Shown in pieces: positions 53,366-63,158 of a DNA stretch of 64,000 nucleotides (the stretch's first letter is position 1; the number at the start of each line of letters is the position of its first letter). The stretch comes from Chitinophaga caseinilytica (GTDB taxonomy: Bacteria; Bacteroidota; Bacteroidia; Chitinophagales; Chitinophagaceae). Under the pieces are notes generated by a model. It saw only the letters and a list, made by a program, of their open reading frames with translations. It ran no database searches and was not told the DNA's origin. The DNA lies in contig NZ_CP150096.1 of NCBI RefSeq assembly GCF_038396765.1, positions 1 to 64,000 on the forward strand. The letters are read 5' to 3'. A program made the position numbers and the translations under genes.

Positions 53366-53827
53366 ATGGAAATACTTTTCCCGCTCGCACAAGCCGATGT
53401 GCTCCTCCCCCTGCTGGAACGACTCGCTCCCGATACGCAACCGCGCTGGGGAAACATGAACGCTCAGCGAATGATAGAACATCTCGACGGAATCTTACAG
53501 TTTTCCGTCAGCGATAAACCCGCCCCCGTCATTACACCCGAAGAAAAACTGCCGCATTTACTGCAATGGCTGCGGACAGACAAACCGCTGTCGCGCGGAA
53601 TAAGCAGCCCTGTAGCTAACGAAGGGCCATTGCTGCATCCGGATTTATTGACCGCCACAAACCACCTGCTGGCATCATTGCAGGAATTTTTTCGGCATTA
53701 TTCGGAGAACCCTTCTCACCAGGCGATCCATGTTTTCTTCGGACCGATCGGGTATGAGGATTGGCTGCGTTTCCATCAGAAACACTTCCGGCACCACTTC
53801 ACCCAATTCGGTTTGCTGGACGAATGA
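53366..53827 (+). CDS. DUF1569/DinB-like protein
   Basis: 153 residues from the ATG at 53366, 7 nt after the OmpA-like stop. WGNMNAQRMIEHLDGILQFS with a candidate metal His, and the C-terminal WLRFHQKHFRHHFTQFGLL, are typical of a DinB-related helical family found in Bacteroidota (DUF1569-like). The reaction is unknown. A strong hairpin terminator follows at once. Confidence 0.7.
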   Translation: MEILFPLAQADVLLPLLERLAPDTQPRWGNMNAQRMIEHLDGILQFSVSDKPAPVITPEEKLPHLLQWLRTDKPLSRGISSPVANEGPLLHPDLLTATNHLLASLQEFFRHYSENPSHQAIHVFFGPIGYEDWLRFHQKHFRHHFTQFGLLDE

Positions 53828-53839
53828 TACTTTTAATCG

Positions 53840-53866
53840 GCGGCTCCCAAGGAGCCGCTTTTTTTT
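53840..53866 (+). terminator. Rho-independent terminator
   Basis: Perfect 8-bp stem GCGGCTCC/GGAGCCGC with a 3-nt loop, followed by T8. It ends the OmpA-like/DUF1569 transcript. Confidence 0.88.
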
Positions 53867-54003
53867 GTTTGGCTGCATCTGATATGGAATGACACCCGAA
53901 TCATTGGAACCCTGTGAGCATCGCTGTATTCAAAAGCTACCCTCATCCAATTCCAAAAGACGGATCTTTCCAATACCCATATCAAACAAAGTCATCGAAT
54001 GAG

Positions 54004-54671
54004 CAGGCCTGCGTCGATATGACCAGTTTGATGCATTCCGTTTCCTGAAGATTTCCATCCAGCTCGAAACACATTGGCTTACAACGAACATACCACCGAA
54101 ACTTGATGCAACATTCGCAACCGAACTGCAATGAGCCTCCATGGACAAAGCTAGGCCCGCGATTCATCATCAACAGCAACCACATGCAACAATTCCCTGA
54201 CGTAATGCATCCCTACAGGACGTCCATCCAGCGCCATAAACACCGGTTTACATCTGACTTGCATCTAGAATAATTAAAGCATTCGATGCCGAACTGCAAT
54301 GAGCCTACGATGATAATGCGAAACCGCAATTCACCATCAACAGCAACCACATGCAACAATTCCCTGACGTAATGCATCCCTACAGGACGTCCATCCAGCG
54401 CCAAAAACACCGGTTTACATCTTATTTGCATCTAAAATAGATGAAGCATTCGATGCCGAACTGCTATGAGCCTACGATGATAATGCGAAACCGCAATTCA
54501 GCATCAACAGCAACCTCATTCAGCAATTCCCTGACGCAATACATCCCAGCTAGATGCCCATCCAGCGCCAAAAACACCGGTATACAGCTGACTTGCACCC
54601 ATAATAGATGAAGCATTCGATTCCGAACTGCAAAGAGCCTCAGATGATGACGCGAAACCGCGATTCACCAT
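54004..54671. repeat. Tandem repeat, about four 167-bp units
   Basis: Units start at about 54004 (diverged), 54171, 54338 and 54505, with an exact 167-nt spacing between the last three. Each contains CAACAGCAAC, GACGTAATGCATCCC-like and CATCCAGCGCCA blocks, then GCATTCGATGCCGAACTGC. The middle copies are most alike. 167 is not a multiple of three, and frames on both strands break between copies. The gene-free stretch 53867-54932 otherwise holds only AT-richer sequence with faint traces of the same unit at its edges. Confidence 0.82.
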
Positions 54672-54932
54672 CATGCGAAACCACTTACAAGCAAGTTCGA
54701 GACCATGTACTTCTGAAAAATCGGGATGGCTGAAAGAACATAACCTGCCCATGGGCCTCCAATGATGCCGCTTTTCCGCGATCCATCATTATTCGAAACC
54801 ACCATGTGCATGCACTTCCAATCATCAACCTTCGTGCTGGATATCAGTTCAATTTCGAATACGTACCCAGGTCAACAAACCAGGTTAACAATCAACCGTA
54901 CGTATCTCCTGTAAAGTTTTTATACCTCAAAA

Positions 54933-55718
54933 TTACTCCACCCGCAATGCACTACGCAGTGCACTGTCTGCCCGCGCACCTTTCGGTACCAAAGCACTCA
55001 GCCAATCGCCGTACATCGCGTTCGGGATCATAATGTAACGACTCCCCAATTCCTGGCGCACCTCATCCACTTTCGCGTTTCGGGCATCCGAAGGCTGGCG
55101 GTAGAAAACATCCGAGAAATCATTCAGATTATCTCCCACCAACATCGCAATTTCATACTTGCGCGCCACTTCCTGCCGCCGCGGCTCCTTATCCGAATTC
55201 CCCGACGACATGAGCAAATGTTCATTATCCGCCTGCGGGAACCCGCACCGCTGCAAATTCTTCAACGTCGCCGCACGCTCACTTTCCAGCCTGTTCGTAA
55301 TATAATAGATCGTAAACCCGCTCTCCGCCGCGAACCTGAAAAATTCCACCGATCCCGGCACCGGCTCCGCCGCCGCCTTCTTCGTCCACTCCTCCCACGA
55401 GGCCTGCGACCAACTCCTGCCCGCCAACGCCACGGCCGCGGAATACGGACTGTTGTCCAGCACCGTTTCGTCGATATCCGTCACGATCGCACGCGGACGA
55501 AGCGTTTGCTGATGCCGCATCACTTCCACCCTGTCGCCCGCCGCACGGTACGCCTGCAGGCACAATGCCCGGTATTCCCCCGACCGCTGCTGCCACAAGG
55601 CCGCCCAGGCCGGGCCCGAAACCCATGGCCCCACCTGCCCCTGCGCACCTGAAGCAACCGGGCCCGCCGTTTTGCACGCCGCAAAAAATATCAACAGTAA
55701 AAAACCAAGGTATCGCAT
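54933..55718 (-). CDS. HAD acid phosphatase lipoprotein, e(P4)-like
   Basis: 261 residues. A lipoprotein signal (LLLIFFAAC, lipid Cys15) places it in the outer or inner membrane facing the periplasm. The class B/C HAD signature DIDETVLDN (nucleophile Asp81, Asp83) is followed by FTIYYITNR and the motif IV segment MLVGDNLNDFSD. This is the 5'-nucleotidase, lipoprotein e(P4) family, which dephosphorylates nucleotides such as NMN in the periplasm. It is on the opposite strand to the genes on both sides, after the repeat-rich stretch. Confidence 0.9.
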   Translation of the reverse strand: MRYLGFLLLIFFAACKTAGPVASGAQGQVGPWVSGPAWAALWQQRSGEYRALCLQAYRAAGDRVEVMRHQQTLRPRAIVTDIDETVLDNSPYSAAVALAGRSWSQASWEEWTKKAAAEPVPGSVEFFRFAAESGFTIYYITNRLESERAATLKNLQRCGFPQADNEHLLMSSGNSDKEPRRQEVARKYEIAMLVGDNLNDFSDVFYRQPSDARNAKVDEVRQELGSRYIMIPNAMYGDWLSALVPKGARADSALRSALRVE

Positions 55719-55883
55719 ACACGAAATCTTTTGATGTGAAGCAGGAAGTTAACGGGACAAAAATCGGGAAAAATATATTCGGTGCCTGAAAAAAAGGGCG
55801 AGAATATCTCCGGAAATCGGAGAAATTCTCAGTGCTGGTTTCCGCAGAATTCCCCTAGCTTCGGTGCCCAAATTCTTTCATCC

Positions 55884-56990
55884 ATGCCAACCGAAACCCA
55901 ATGCCGCATCGCGCTTAGCTTCATTCCACAGGTCGGTGACGTTGTGGCCCGCCACCTCGTCGAACATTTCGGCGACGCCGCCTCCATCTTCTCCGCGCCC
56001 CGCCGCGAGCTCGAACGCATCGCCACCGTAGGGCCGTCCCGCGCGGACGCCATCCGGCAATTTAAAGACTTCTCCCGCACCGATCTGGAAATCCGCTTCC
56101 TCGAGCGCCAGGGCGTCCGCCCCGTATTCTGGACAGACCCCGATTACCCCGCCCGCCTCCGCCATTGCTGGGACGCGCCCGTTCTTCTCTACACCCGCGG
56201 CCGGCCCGACCTGCAAGCCCCCCGCATATTGGGCGTAGTAGGCACCCGCCGGCCCACGCCTTACGGCATCGAATGCTGCAGGTCGCTCATCGCGGGCCTC
56301 GCTCCCCTCCAGGTCACCATCGTCAGCGGGCTCGCCTATGGGATAGACGTGGCCGCCCACCAGGCTGCCATCGAAGCCGGTTTGCCCACCATCGGCGTGC
56401 TGGCCCACGGGCTCGACCGTATCTATCCATCCCGCCACGCCCGCATCGCACGGCAGATGGAGGAACAGGGCGGTTTACTCACCGATTTCCCCAGCGGAAC
56501 GGCCCTCAACCGGATGCACTTCCCCCGCCGCAACCGCATCGTGGCGGGTTGCTGCGACGGCATCCTCGTCGCGGAAAGCGGCATCTCCGGCGGCTCGCTC
56601 ATCACGGCCGGCCTCGCCAATGATTACAACCGCGATGTACTGGCCGTTCCCGGCCGCATCGGCGACACCGCATCCGAAGGCTGCCTCGCCCTCATCCGCC
56701 AGAACCGGGCGGCACTGATCACTTCTGCCGCAGACATCGCCGAGGCCCTGAACTGGCGGGATCCCGCCGTATCCGCCCCGCCGGCCGTCCAATCCGCCCT
56801 TTTCCACGACCTCACGGCCGAACAGCGGCTGATCCTCGAAACCCTGGGCGCAACACGCCTCAGTCTCGATGAAATCCAATACAGGAGCGGCATTCCGCGG
56901 TCTCAGGTAACAGAAGGCATGCTGGCGCTGGAAATGATGGGCGTAGTACGGGCCTTGCCGGGCTACACATTCCAGCAGATGGCCCGCTGA
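55884..56990 (+). CDS. dprA: DNA-processing protein DprA
   Basis: 368 residues from MPTETQCRIALSFIPQVG at 55884. An N-terminal HhH/SAM-like region (about 1-75) precedes the Rossmann-like core: GVVGTRRPTPYG, VSGLAYGIDVAAHQAAI, TIGVLAHGLDRIYP, NRIVAGCCDGILVAES and DVLAVPGRIGDTASEG. A C-terminal winged-helix-like domain (about 300-368) follows. DprA binds incoming single-stranded DNA and loads RecA in transformation. A longer frame from 55782 adds unconserved residues. Confidence 0.93.
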   Translation: MPTETQCRIALSFIPQVGDVVARHLVEHFGDAASIFSAPRRELERIATVGPSRADAIRQFKDFSRTDLEIRFLERQGVRPVFWTDPDYPARLRHCWDAPVLLYTRGRPDLQAPRILGVVGTRRPTPYGIECCRSLIAGLAPLQVTIVSGLAYGIDVAAHQAAIEAGLPTIGVLAHGLDRIYPSRHARIARQMEEQGGLLTDFPSGTALNRMHFPRRNRIVAGCCDGILVAESGISGGSLITAGLANDYNRDVLAVPGRIGDTASEGCLALIRQNRAALITSAADIAEALNWRDPAVSAPPAVQSALFHDLTAEQRLILETLGATRLSLDEIQYRSGIPRSQVTEGMLALEMMGVVRALPGYTFQQMAR

Positions 56991-57025
56991 TCACACATGT
57001 TATTAAATCGGTACATGAAAAACGG

Positions 57026-57059
57026 TTTGCGCGGATTCCATAAAATAGTCGTACATTTG
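57026..57059 (+). promoter_or_regulatory. Candidate promoter for guaB
   Basis: TTTG at 57026-57029 and TACATTTG at 57052-57059, spaced 22 nt, slightly longer than the usual 19-21. Predicted leader of about 32 nt. Confidence 0.5.
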
Positions 57060-57098
57060 CGTGCAATTATTTAGAAACCTTACCAAAATAATTGCAAT

Positions 57099-58577
57099 AT
57101 GCCTGCGGGAAAATCCAAAGAGAAATTTGTAGCTGACGGTCTCACCTTCGATGATGTTTTACTGGTGCCTGCCTACTCAGAAGTGCTGCCCAGAGAAGTG
57201 AACATCTCCACTCAACTCACCAAGAACCTTCGTATCAACATCCCCATGGTCTCTGCCGCCATGGATACCGTAACGGAAGCCACCCTCGCCATCGCTTTGG
57301 CTCGGGAAGGCGGTATCGGCATCCTGCACAAGAACATGAGCATCGAGAAACAGGCGGAACTGGTAAGAAAAGTGAAACGCAGCGAGAGCGGCCTCATCCT
57401 CGACCCGGTTACCCTCAGCGCAGACTCCACCATTGGCCAGGCATTGCGCCTCATGCGGGATAACGGCATCAGCGGCATCCCCATCGTAGACGGCGATAAA
57501 AAACTCATCGGGATCCTCACCAACCGCGATCTCCGCTTCGAAAAACATAATACCAAACGCCTCATCAGCGAGGTGATGACGAAAGACAACCTCGTGACCG
57601 CTCCCGAAGGAACGGACATGAAGAAAGCCGAAAAAATCCTCCAGCAGCACCGCATCGAAAAACTCCCCGTAGTCAATAAACAGGGTAAACTGGTAGGGCT
57701 CATCACTTACCGCGACATCCTCCAGCTGCAAAGCTTTCCCGCTTCGGCCAAAGATAACTACGGCCGCCTGCTCGTAGGCGCCGCCCTCGGCATCACGCCC
57801 GACCTGCAAGACCGTGCAGCCGCATTGCTCCATGAAGGTGTGGACGTGGTTACGCTCGACAGTGCGCATGGCCACTCCATCTACGTGCTCGAAGCCCTGA
57901 AGAAACTGAAAAAGGCATTCCCGAAACTGCAGGTGATCGGCGGTAACGTAGCAACGGCCGAAGGCGCCCTCGCCCTGGCAGCTGCCGGTGCAGACGCCGT
58001 GAAAGTAGGCGTTGGCCCCGGTTCCATTTGCACCACCCGCGTAGTGACCGGCGCCGGCTTCCCGCAGCTTTCCGCTGTGATGAACGCCGCCCAGGCCCTC
58101 AAGAAAGCCGGCATCCCGGTGATCGCAGACGGCGGTATCCGTTACACCGGCGACATGGTGAAAGCCCTCGCCGCAGGCGCTTCCACCATCATGGCCGGCT
58201 CCATCTTCGCCGGTGTGGAAGAAAGCCCCGGAGAAACCATCATCTACGAAGGCCGTAAATTCAAATCCTACCGCGGCATGGGCTCCATCGAGGCCATGGC
58301 GGAAGGTTCCAAAGACCGCTACTTCCAGGATGTGGAAGCGGATATCAAAAAACTCGTTCCCGAAGGCATCGTGGGCCGCGTTCCCTACAAAGGCACCCTT
58401 TCCGAAGTGGTACAGCAATTCGTAGGCGGCCTCCGCGCAGGTATGGGTTACGTAGGCGCCAAAGACATCAAGGCCCTGCAAGACGCGCAGTTCGTGAAGA
58501 TCACTTCCGCTACCGTAAAGGAAAACCACCCGCACGACGTAGTGATCACCAAAGAAGCGCCCAATTACAGCCGCTAA
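57099..58577 (+). CDS. guaB: Inosine-5'-monophosphate dehydrogenase
   Basis: 492 residues, full length. It oxidises IMP to XMP, the committed step of GMP synthesis, with NAD+. Order: catalytic barrel start ([17 protein letters not shown]), two CBS domains (about 95-210), then the barrel with [11 protein letters not shown] and the catalytic Cys311 in [22 protein letters not shown] and the mobile flap [11 protein letters not shown] follow. It has its own promoter-like site and a downstream hairpin. Confidence 0.97.
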   Translation: MPAGKSKEKFVADGLTFDDVLLVPAYSEVLPREVNISTQLTKNLRINIPMVSAAMDTVTEATLAIALAREGGIGILHKNMSIEKQAELVRKVKRSESGLILDPVTLSADSTIGQALRLMRDNGISGIPIVDGDKKLIGILTNRDLRFEKHNTKRLISEVMTKDNLVTAPEGTDMKKAEKILQQHRIEKLPVVNKQGKLVGLITYRDILQLQSFPASAKDNYGRLLVGAALGITPDLQDRAAALLHEGVDVVTLDSAHGHSIYVLEALKKLKKAFPKLQVIGGNVATAEGALALAAAGADAVKVGVGPGSICTTRVVTGAGFPQLSAVMNAAQALKKAGIPVIADGGIRYTGDMVKALAAGASTIMAGSIFAGVEESPGETIIYEGRKFKSYRGMGSIEAMAEGSKDRYFQDVEADIKKLVPEGIVGRVPYKGTLSEVVQQFVGGLRAGMGYVGAKDIKALQDAQFVKITSATVKENHPHDVVITKEAPNYSR

Positions 58578-58600
58578 CATCATTTTCCCGTGATATTTCA

Positions 58601-58627
58601 AAGGGCCTGCAAGCGCAGGCCCTTTTT
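58601..58627 (+). terminator. Terminator after guaB
   Basis: Perfect 10-bp stem AAGGGCCTGC/GCAGGCCCTT with a 4-nt loop and a following T run. It lies 23 nt past the guaB stop. Confidence 0.88.
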
Positions 58628-58642
58628 CTTGCGTTCCCTGTT

Positions 58643-58650
58643 TATATTTG
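58643..58650 (+). promoter_or_regulatory. Candidate -7 element for lnt (leaderless)
   Basis: TATATTTG followed by AAAA and the ATG at 58655, immediately after the guaB terminator. Confidence 0.48.
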
Positions 58651-58654
58651 AAAA

Positions 58655-60259
58655 ATGAATGCAATCCTGCAAAAACGCAGTGCCCTGCTGCTCAGTATCC
58701 TTTCCGGCCTCCTGCTATGGGCGGCCTGGCCCACTTCCTCCCTTACCTTCCTGATCTTCATCGCGTTCGTTCCCCTGCTGGCCATGAGCGACCGTATGAC
58801 CGAGCGCCCCGCCGCCTACTTCGGCCTCCTTTTCCTCGCGTTCTGGATCTGGAACACCGCCACCACCTGGTGGGTCGGCAACACCACCGTTCCCGCCAGC
58901 GGCATTTTCGCCAATGCGTTCAACGCCCTGCTCATGACCATCCCCTGGATGTGCTACCGCACCACCCGCCTCCGCGCAGGCCGTGCCACAGGGTATTTCG
59001 CACTGGCGGTTTACTGGATGACGTTCGAATATATTCACCAGCACTGGGAGCTCAGCTGGCCCTGGCTCACCCTCGGCAACGCATTCGCCATGTACCCGCA
59101 ATGGGTGGAATGGTACGAATACCTGGGAACGGAAGGCGGATCGTGGTGGATCCTCATCGTCAACATCCTGGCGTACCGCGCCATCCTCCAATACCGCAGC
59201 ACGTTCAAATTCAGCGCGATCCTTGCCCCGGCGCTCGCCATCCTTATACCCACCGTCGCTTCTTTCCTTGTTTCGGGGGATAAAAATGTGCCCGCCGATA
59301 CGAAGATCGTTGTCGTGCAGCCGAACATCGACCCGTACGACGAGAAATTCGCGCGTGGCGCGGCGGAAGAACAGCTCCGCAAACTGATCGGCCTCACCGC
59401 GCAAAAAACCGATTCGTCGACCCGCTTCATCATCTGGCCGGAAACGGCGCTTTTCCCGTCCGGCGCCTGGGAGCATGACCTGAACGTTCAGCCGGAAGTA
59501 TTGGCCATCCGCGATTTTCTCCGGCGTTTCCCCAAAGCCAGCCTCATTTCCGGCGCGGCTACTTACCGGCAATACACGGTGACGGACGAAATCCCTTCCA
59601 CCGCGCGCCACGCTTCAGAAGGCAACTACTGGTACGACGCGTTCAATTCCAGCATCCAGATCGATACCTCGGCCAACGTACAGGTATATCATAAAGCCCG
59701 GCTGGTACCCGGTGTGGAACTGACGCCCTACATGCGGTATCTCCCTTTCATGAAAAAGCTCGCGCTCGATATGGGCGGCATTTCAGGTAGTTATGGACTG
59801 ACGCCCGGGGTGCCGCTGTTCACCAATCCTGACTGCAATGTTTACACCGCCATTTGCTACGAATCCGTCTACGGCAGCTTTGTGGCGGAAAAAGTGCGGG
59901 AAGGCGCGCAATTGTTGGTTGTAGTGACGAACGACGGATGGTGGGGCAATACCGCCGGGCACCGGCAGCACCTGCATTATGCCCGCCTTCGCGCCATCGA
60001 AACGCGGAGATGGGTAGCCCGCAGCGCCAATACGGGCATTTCCGCACTGATCTCGCCGCAGGGGCAGATCACGGAATCGCTGCCGTACTGGGAACCAGGC
60101 GTGATCGCAGGGATGGTGAGCTGCTCGGCCGAGCAGACCTTCTACGTGAAAAATTGCGGTTACATCGCATTCGCACCGGTGATCTTTTGTATCTTGCTAT
60201 TGTTATACACGATTGTTTTACGGGTAACCAGGAAGAAAAATGTGGAAAACATTCGATAA
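58655..60259 (+). CDS. lnt: Apolipoprotein N-acyltransferase
   Basis: 534 residues. Six to seven transmembrane segments occupy the first 210 residues, then a nitrilase-like periplasmic domain. The catalytic triad is visible: Glu263 in IWPETALF, Lys347 in HKARLVPGVE and Cys401 in AICYESVYG. Lnt N-acylates the lipid Cys of lipoproteins, the last maturation step. The protein ends with a C-terminal transmembrane segment and RKKNVENIR. It overlaps the next gene by 20 nt. Confidence 0.95.
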   Translation: MNAILQKRSALLLSILSGLLLWAAWPTSSLTFLIFIAFVPLLAMSDRMTERPAAYFGLLFLAFWIWNTATTWWVGNTTVPASGIFANAFNALLMTIPWMCYRTTRLRAGRATGYFALAVYWMTFEYIHQHWELSWPWLTLGNAFAMYPQWVEWYEYLGTEGGSWWILIVNILAYRAILQYRSTFKFSAILAPALAILIPTVASFLVSGDKNVPADTKIVVVQPNIDPYDEKFARGAAEEQLRKLIGLTAQKTDSSTRFIIWPETALFPSGAWEHDLNVQPEVLAIRDFLRRFPKASLISGAATYRQYTVTDEIPSTARHASEGNYWYDAFNSSIQIDTSANVQVYHKARLVPGVELTPYMRYLPFMKKLALDMGGISGSYGLTPGVPLFTNPDCNVYTAICYESVYGSFVAEKVREGAQLLVVVTNDGWWGNTAGHRQHLHYARLRAIETRRWVARSANTGISALISPQGQITESLPYWEPGVIAGMVSCSAEQTFYVKNCGYIAFAPVIFCILLLLYTIVLRVTRKKNVENIR

Positions 60260-61043
60260 CGGAGGACAGGAAGGCGCGTATTGGACGGAAGGCCAGGGCG
60301 ACGCGGTGCTTTTGTTGCACGGTTTCGCGGAAGACCATTCCGTTTGGGAGCATCAGACCGCCTATCTCCGCGCGCATTACCGGGTGATCGTCCCGGACCT
60401 CCCCGGCACAGGGCGCTCCAACATCACATCGCCGCTCAGCATGGAAAGCATGGCCACGTTCGCGTGGCGGGTATTGCAGGCCGAAGGGCTCGGCAGTGCC
60501 GTCGTGATCGGGCATTCCATGGGCGGATACGTAGCCCTCGCATTCGCCGAAGCCTATCCCGATGCGGTGGAAGGCCTCGGGCTCTTCAGCTCCACCGCCC
60601 GGCCGGATACCGAAGAAAAACGGGAAGGCCGCCGCAAGTCTATCCGGATCATGCAACAATACGGCGTCGAATCTTTCGTGAAACAATTGCTTCCCAATAT
60701 GTTCGCCGCGGGCTTCCGGAACTCGCAGGCCGCCAGGGTAGAGAATTACATGGACCAGGCCGTCAAAATACCCTTGGCCACCATGATCGGGTATTACGAA
60801 GCCATGATCGCCCGGCCAGACAGGACCGCCGTACTGTCATCCATCCGGAAACCGGTATTTTTCTTCGTCGGGAAGGAAGACCAGGCCGTTCCCCTGGAAA
60901 ACAGCATGAGCCAGGTGGTACTTCCATCCACCGCCAGCATCCAGATTTTCGACCACGTCGGGCATATGGGTATGCTGGAAGTGTTCGAAGAAAGCAGTTT
61001 GCTGCTGCATCAATTCATTACTTTTTGCCAACACGGCGAATAA
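60240..61043 (+). CDS. Alpha/beta hydrolase
   Basis: 267 residues. Typical fold elements: VLLLHGFAEDHSVWEHQ (oxyanion loop), VIVPDLPGTGRS, the nucleophile elbow GHSMGG with Ser93, a later FVGKEDQAVP carrying the acid residue, and His in DHVGHMGMLE. The substrate is unknown (esterase, lipase or hydrolase). Its start lies within the last 20 nt of lnt, so translation is coupled. From 61044 to 61212 there is no gene or clear signal. Confidence 0.88.
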   Translation: MWKTFDNGGQEGAYWTEGQGDAVLLLHGFAEDHSVWEHQTAYLRAHYRVIVPDLPGTGRSNITSPLSMESMATFAWRVLQAEGLGSAVVIGHSMGGYVALAFAEAYPDAVEGLGLFSSTARPDTEEKREGRRKSIRIMQQYGVESFVKQLLPNMFAAGFRNSQAARVENYMDQAVKIPLATMIGYYEAMIARPDRTAVLSSIRKPVFFFVGKEDQAVPLENSMSQVVLPSTASIQIFDHVGHMGMLEVFEESSLLLHQFITFCQHGE

Positions 61044-61212
61044 AAATATCCCGGCATAAACTTTTCGGATAAACGAAAAACCGCCGGAATTCATTCCCTC
61101 TATCCTACAGCACCTTACACTTGACGGCGATTTTTATGTAGCCGCCTGCCACTTAAATTTCAGCAACCCCGCGATTTTCCGTAAATTATGGTTACAAGTA
61201 AAGCCTCTCCCC

Positions 61213-63147
61213 ATGGGCAAATTTGTATCGCTCCTCATCTTTCTGGCCTGTTTCCTGAGCTGCACTGTGAACGCGTACCACATTATCGGTGGGGAAATAT
61301 TTTATCGTCATCTCGGCATCAACCCCAACAACGGGGCGCACCGCTACCGGATCATCATGAAGCTGTACCGGGACGGGGATTTCGTGTGCGGCACCCGGCA
61401 AGGCTGCCTGGATTATTTCGAGAACCCGGTCCCCTTTTCCATCTTTACAGCCACCGGCAGGCGGTTGGGCGTTCCGCGGCTGCTCACCATCGCCCACACC
61501 GCTTCCATCCGCGACACCCTTAAAAACCCCTGTCTTGCCCCGCAAACGATATACCTCGAAGTCGCCTTTTACGAAAGCGAGGTCATCGAGCTCCCGGAAA
61601 TCGACGGCGGATATTACGTCACGTACCAACGGTGTTGCCGGGGCGAAGCACTCACCAATATCTACAACTCCGAACGCGAAGGTTCCAATTTCTACACCTG
61701 GATCCCCGGCCTGGGAAGCCGCCCGGAAAACAACAGCGCCTTTTTCGACATCGAAGAAGCACCCGTCATCTGCGCCGGCCTTCCCCTGAGATATAACTAC
61801 CGCGCTACCGACCCCGACGGCGACAGTCTCACCTATTCCCTCTGCAACGCCCTCACCGGAGGCAGCACCCGCGCCAACGAAACGGCCGCCTCACCTCCAC
61901 CCTACAATTCCTACGTCAGTTACATTCCACCATATACCGGCGCCAACCCCATGGGCGGCAATCCGCAGCTCAGTATCGACAACAACGGCCTCATCACCGG
62001 CACGCCCAACCGGTCGGGCAAATTCGTGGTCTCCGTCTGCGTTTCGGAATGGGACCGGCGCACGAAACGATTGCTGGGGACGCATCAAAAAGATATTCTC
62101 ATCACCGTTTATAATTGCGCCACCCGCATCACCGCATCCACCCCATCGACGCTGTACCATTGCAACGACTCCCTCGGCATGCGCGTCCCCATCACCAACA
62201 ACAGCGTGGCGGGATATACTTCGCGCTTCCTCTGGTATTTCAGCGACGGGACCGACACCATTACCGACTCGCGGAACATCTTCTTCAAAACCTTCGCCGA
62301 CACCGGTGTATATACCGTGAAACTGGTCGTGAACCCCGGGCTCCCGTGTACAGACAGCACTACCGGCCGCATCTTCAACTACCCGGGGCTGCGCACGGGA
62401 TTCACCGTGCAGGGCGTCTGCCGCGAAAACCCCGTCTTTTTTACGGATACTTCGACTTACCGGAATGGCGTGATCACCCGCCGGCAGTGGGATTTCGGGG
62501 TGCCCGGAACAGACAACGACACATCGAGCCTCACGGCACCGCTGTACCGGTACGCTAACGGTGACGTATATACGATAAGACTGCACATCCAGACCAACCG
62601 CGGGTGCGACGCCACCGTCACGAAAAACTTCCGGTTGTATGAAGTGAGACCATTTGCGGGGAACGATACCATCCTCGCCAGGGGACAGCCTTTGCGGCTG
62701 AACGGACAGGGTGGGGAAATTTACCGGTGGTCTCCCGGAACGGGGCTCGACAATCCGGACGTGGCCGATCCGATGCTGAACTGGAACGAGGAAATCACGT
62801 TCCGGCTGCGCGTCAGTAATCCGCAGGGCTGCGTCGGGTTCGACGATATCAATGTCAAATATTACACCGGCCCGGAATTCTATATTCCCAACGCTTTTTC
62901 GCCGAACGGCGATGGCAACAACGATTTCTTCCGGTTCATTCCCGTGGGGATCAAGGAATATTACTATTTCCGGATCTTCAACCGGTGGGGCGAGCTCGTC
63001 TATAATTCGCTCGAATTCCGGAAGGGATGGGACGGTACCTACAAAGGCAAGCCAGCCGCGATCGACACGTATCTCTGGATTTTGGAAGGCCTGGACCTGA
63101 ACGGGGTCAAGATTTCCAAAAAAGGGACCGTAACTTTGCTTCGCTAA
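61213..63147 (+). CDS. Secreted protein with PKD-like region and CHU_C sorting domain
   Basis: 644 residues with a signal peptide (SLLIFLACFLSCTVNA). The N-terminal third (YHIIGGEIFYRHLG, YYVTYQRCCRG) belongs to a Cys-containing family seen in large Bacteroidota surface proteins. Middle PKD-type modules follow (FLWYFSDGTDTITDSRN, VYTVKLVVNPG). The C-terminus FYIPNAFSPNGDGNNDFFRF with YYFRIFNRWGELVY and GWDGTYKGKPA is the gliding-motility-associated CHU_C domain, a type B signal for type IX secretion. It is likely exported to the surface or medium. Confidence 0.9.
   Translation: MGKFVSLLIFLACFLSCTVNAYHIIGGEIFYRHLGINPNNGAHRYRIIMKLYRDGDFVCGTRQGCLDYFENPVPFSIFTATGRRLGVPRLLTIAHTASIRDTLKNPCLAPQTIYLEVAFYESEVIELPEIDGGYYVTYQRCCRGEALTNIYNSEREGSNFYTWIPGLGSRPENNSAFFDIEEAPVICAGLPLRYNYRATDPDGDSLTYSLCNALTGGSTRANETAASPPPYNSYVSYIPPYTGANPMGGNPQLSIDNNGLITGTPNRSGKFVVSVCVSEWDRRTKRLLGTHQKDILITVYNCATRITASTPSTLYHCNDSLGMRVPITNNSVAGYTSRFLWYFSDGTDTITDSRNIFFKTFADTGVYTVKLVVNPGLPCTDSTTGRIFNYPGLRTGFTVQGVCRENPVFFTDTSTYRNGVITRRQWDFGVPGTDNDTSSLTAPLYRYANGDVYTIRLHIQTNRGCDATVTKNFRLYEVRPFAGNDTILARGQPLRLNGQGGEIYRWSPGTGLDNPDVADPMLNWNEEITFRLRVSNPQGCVGFDDINVKYYTGPEFYIPNAFSPNGDGNNDFFRFIPVGIKEYYYFRIFNRWGELVYNSLEFRKGWDGTYKGKPAAIDTYLWILEGLDLNGVKISKKGTVTLLR
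63131..63138 (+). promoter_or_regulatory. Candidate -7 element for the SDR gene
   Basis: TAACTTTG lies inside the last codons of the preceding gene, 20 nt before the ATG at 63159. Confidence 0.38.
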
Positions 63148-63158
63148 ACGTTCATAAC

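Noticed and set aside
50721..54671. Possible CRISPR arrays in the two repeat regions
   Set aside because: Repeat units are 221 and 167 bp with the whole unit conserved, without short identical repeats and unique spacers, and there are no cas genes in the window.
53930..54752. Small minus-strand frames of 60-80 codons in the 167-bp array
   Set aside because: They cross unit boundaries in different frames and show no conserved peptide start.
55782..55883. N-terminal extension of DprA
   Set aside because: The added residues are unlike the family and contain no domain; the ATG at 55884 gives a normal DprA start.
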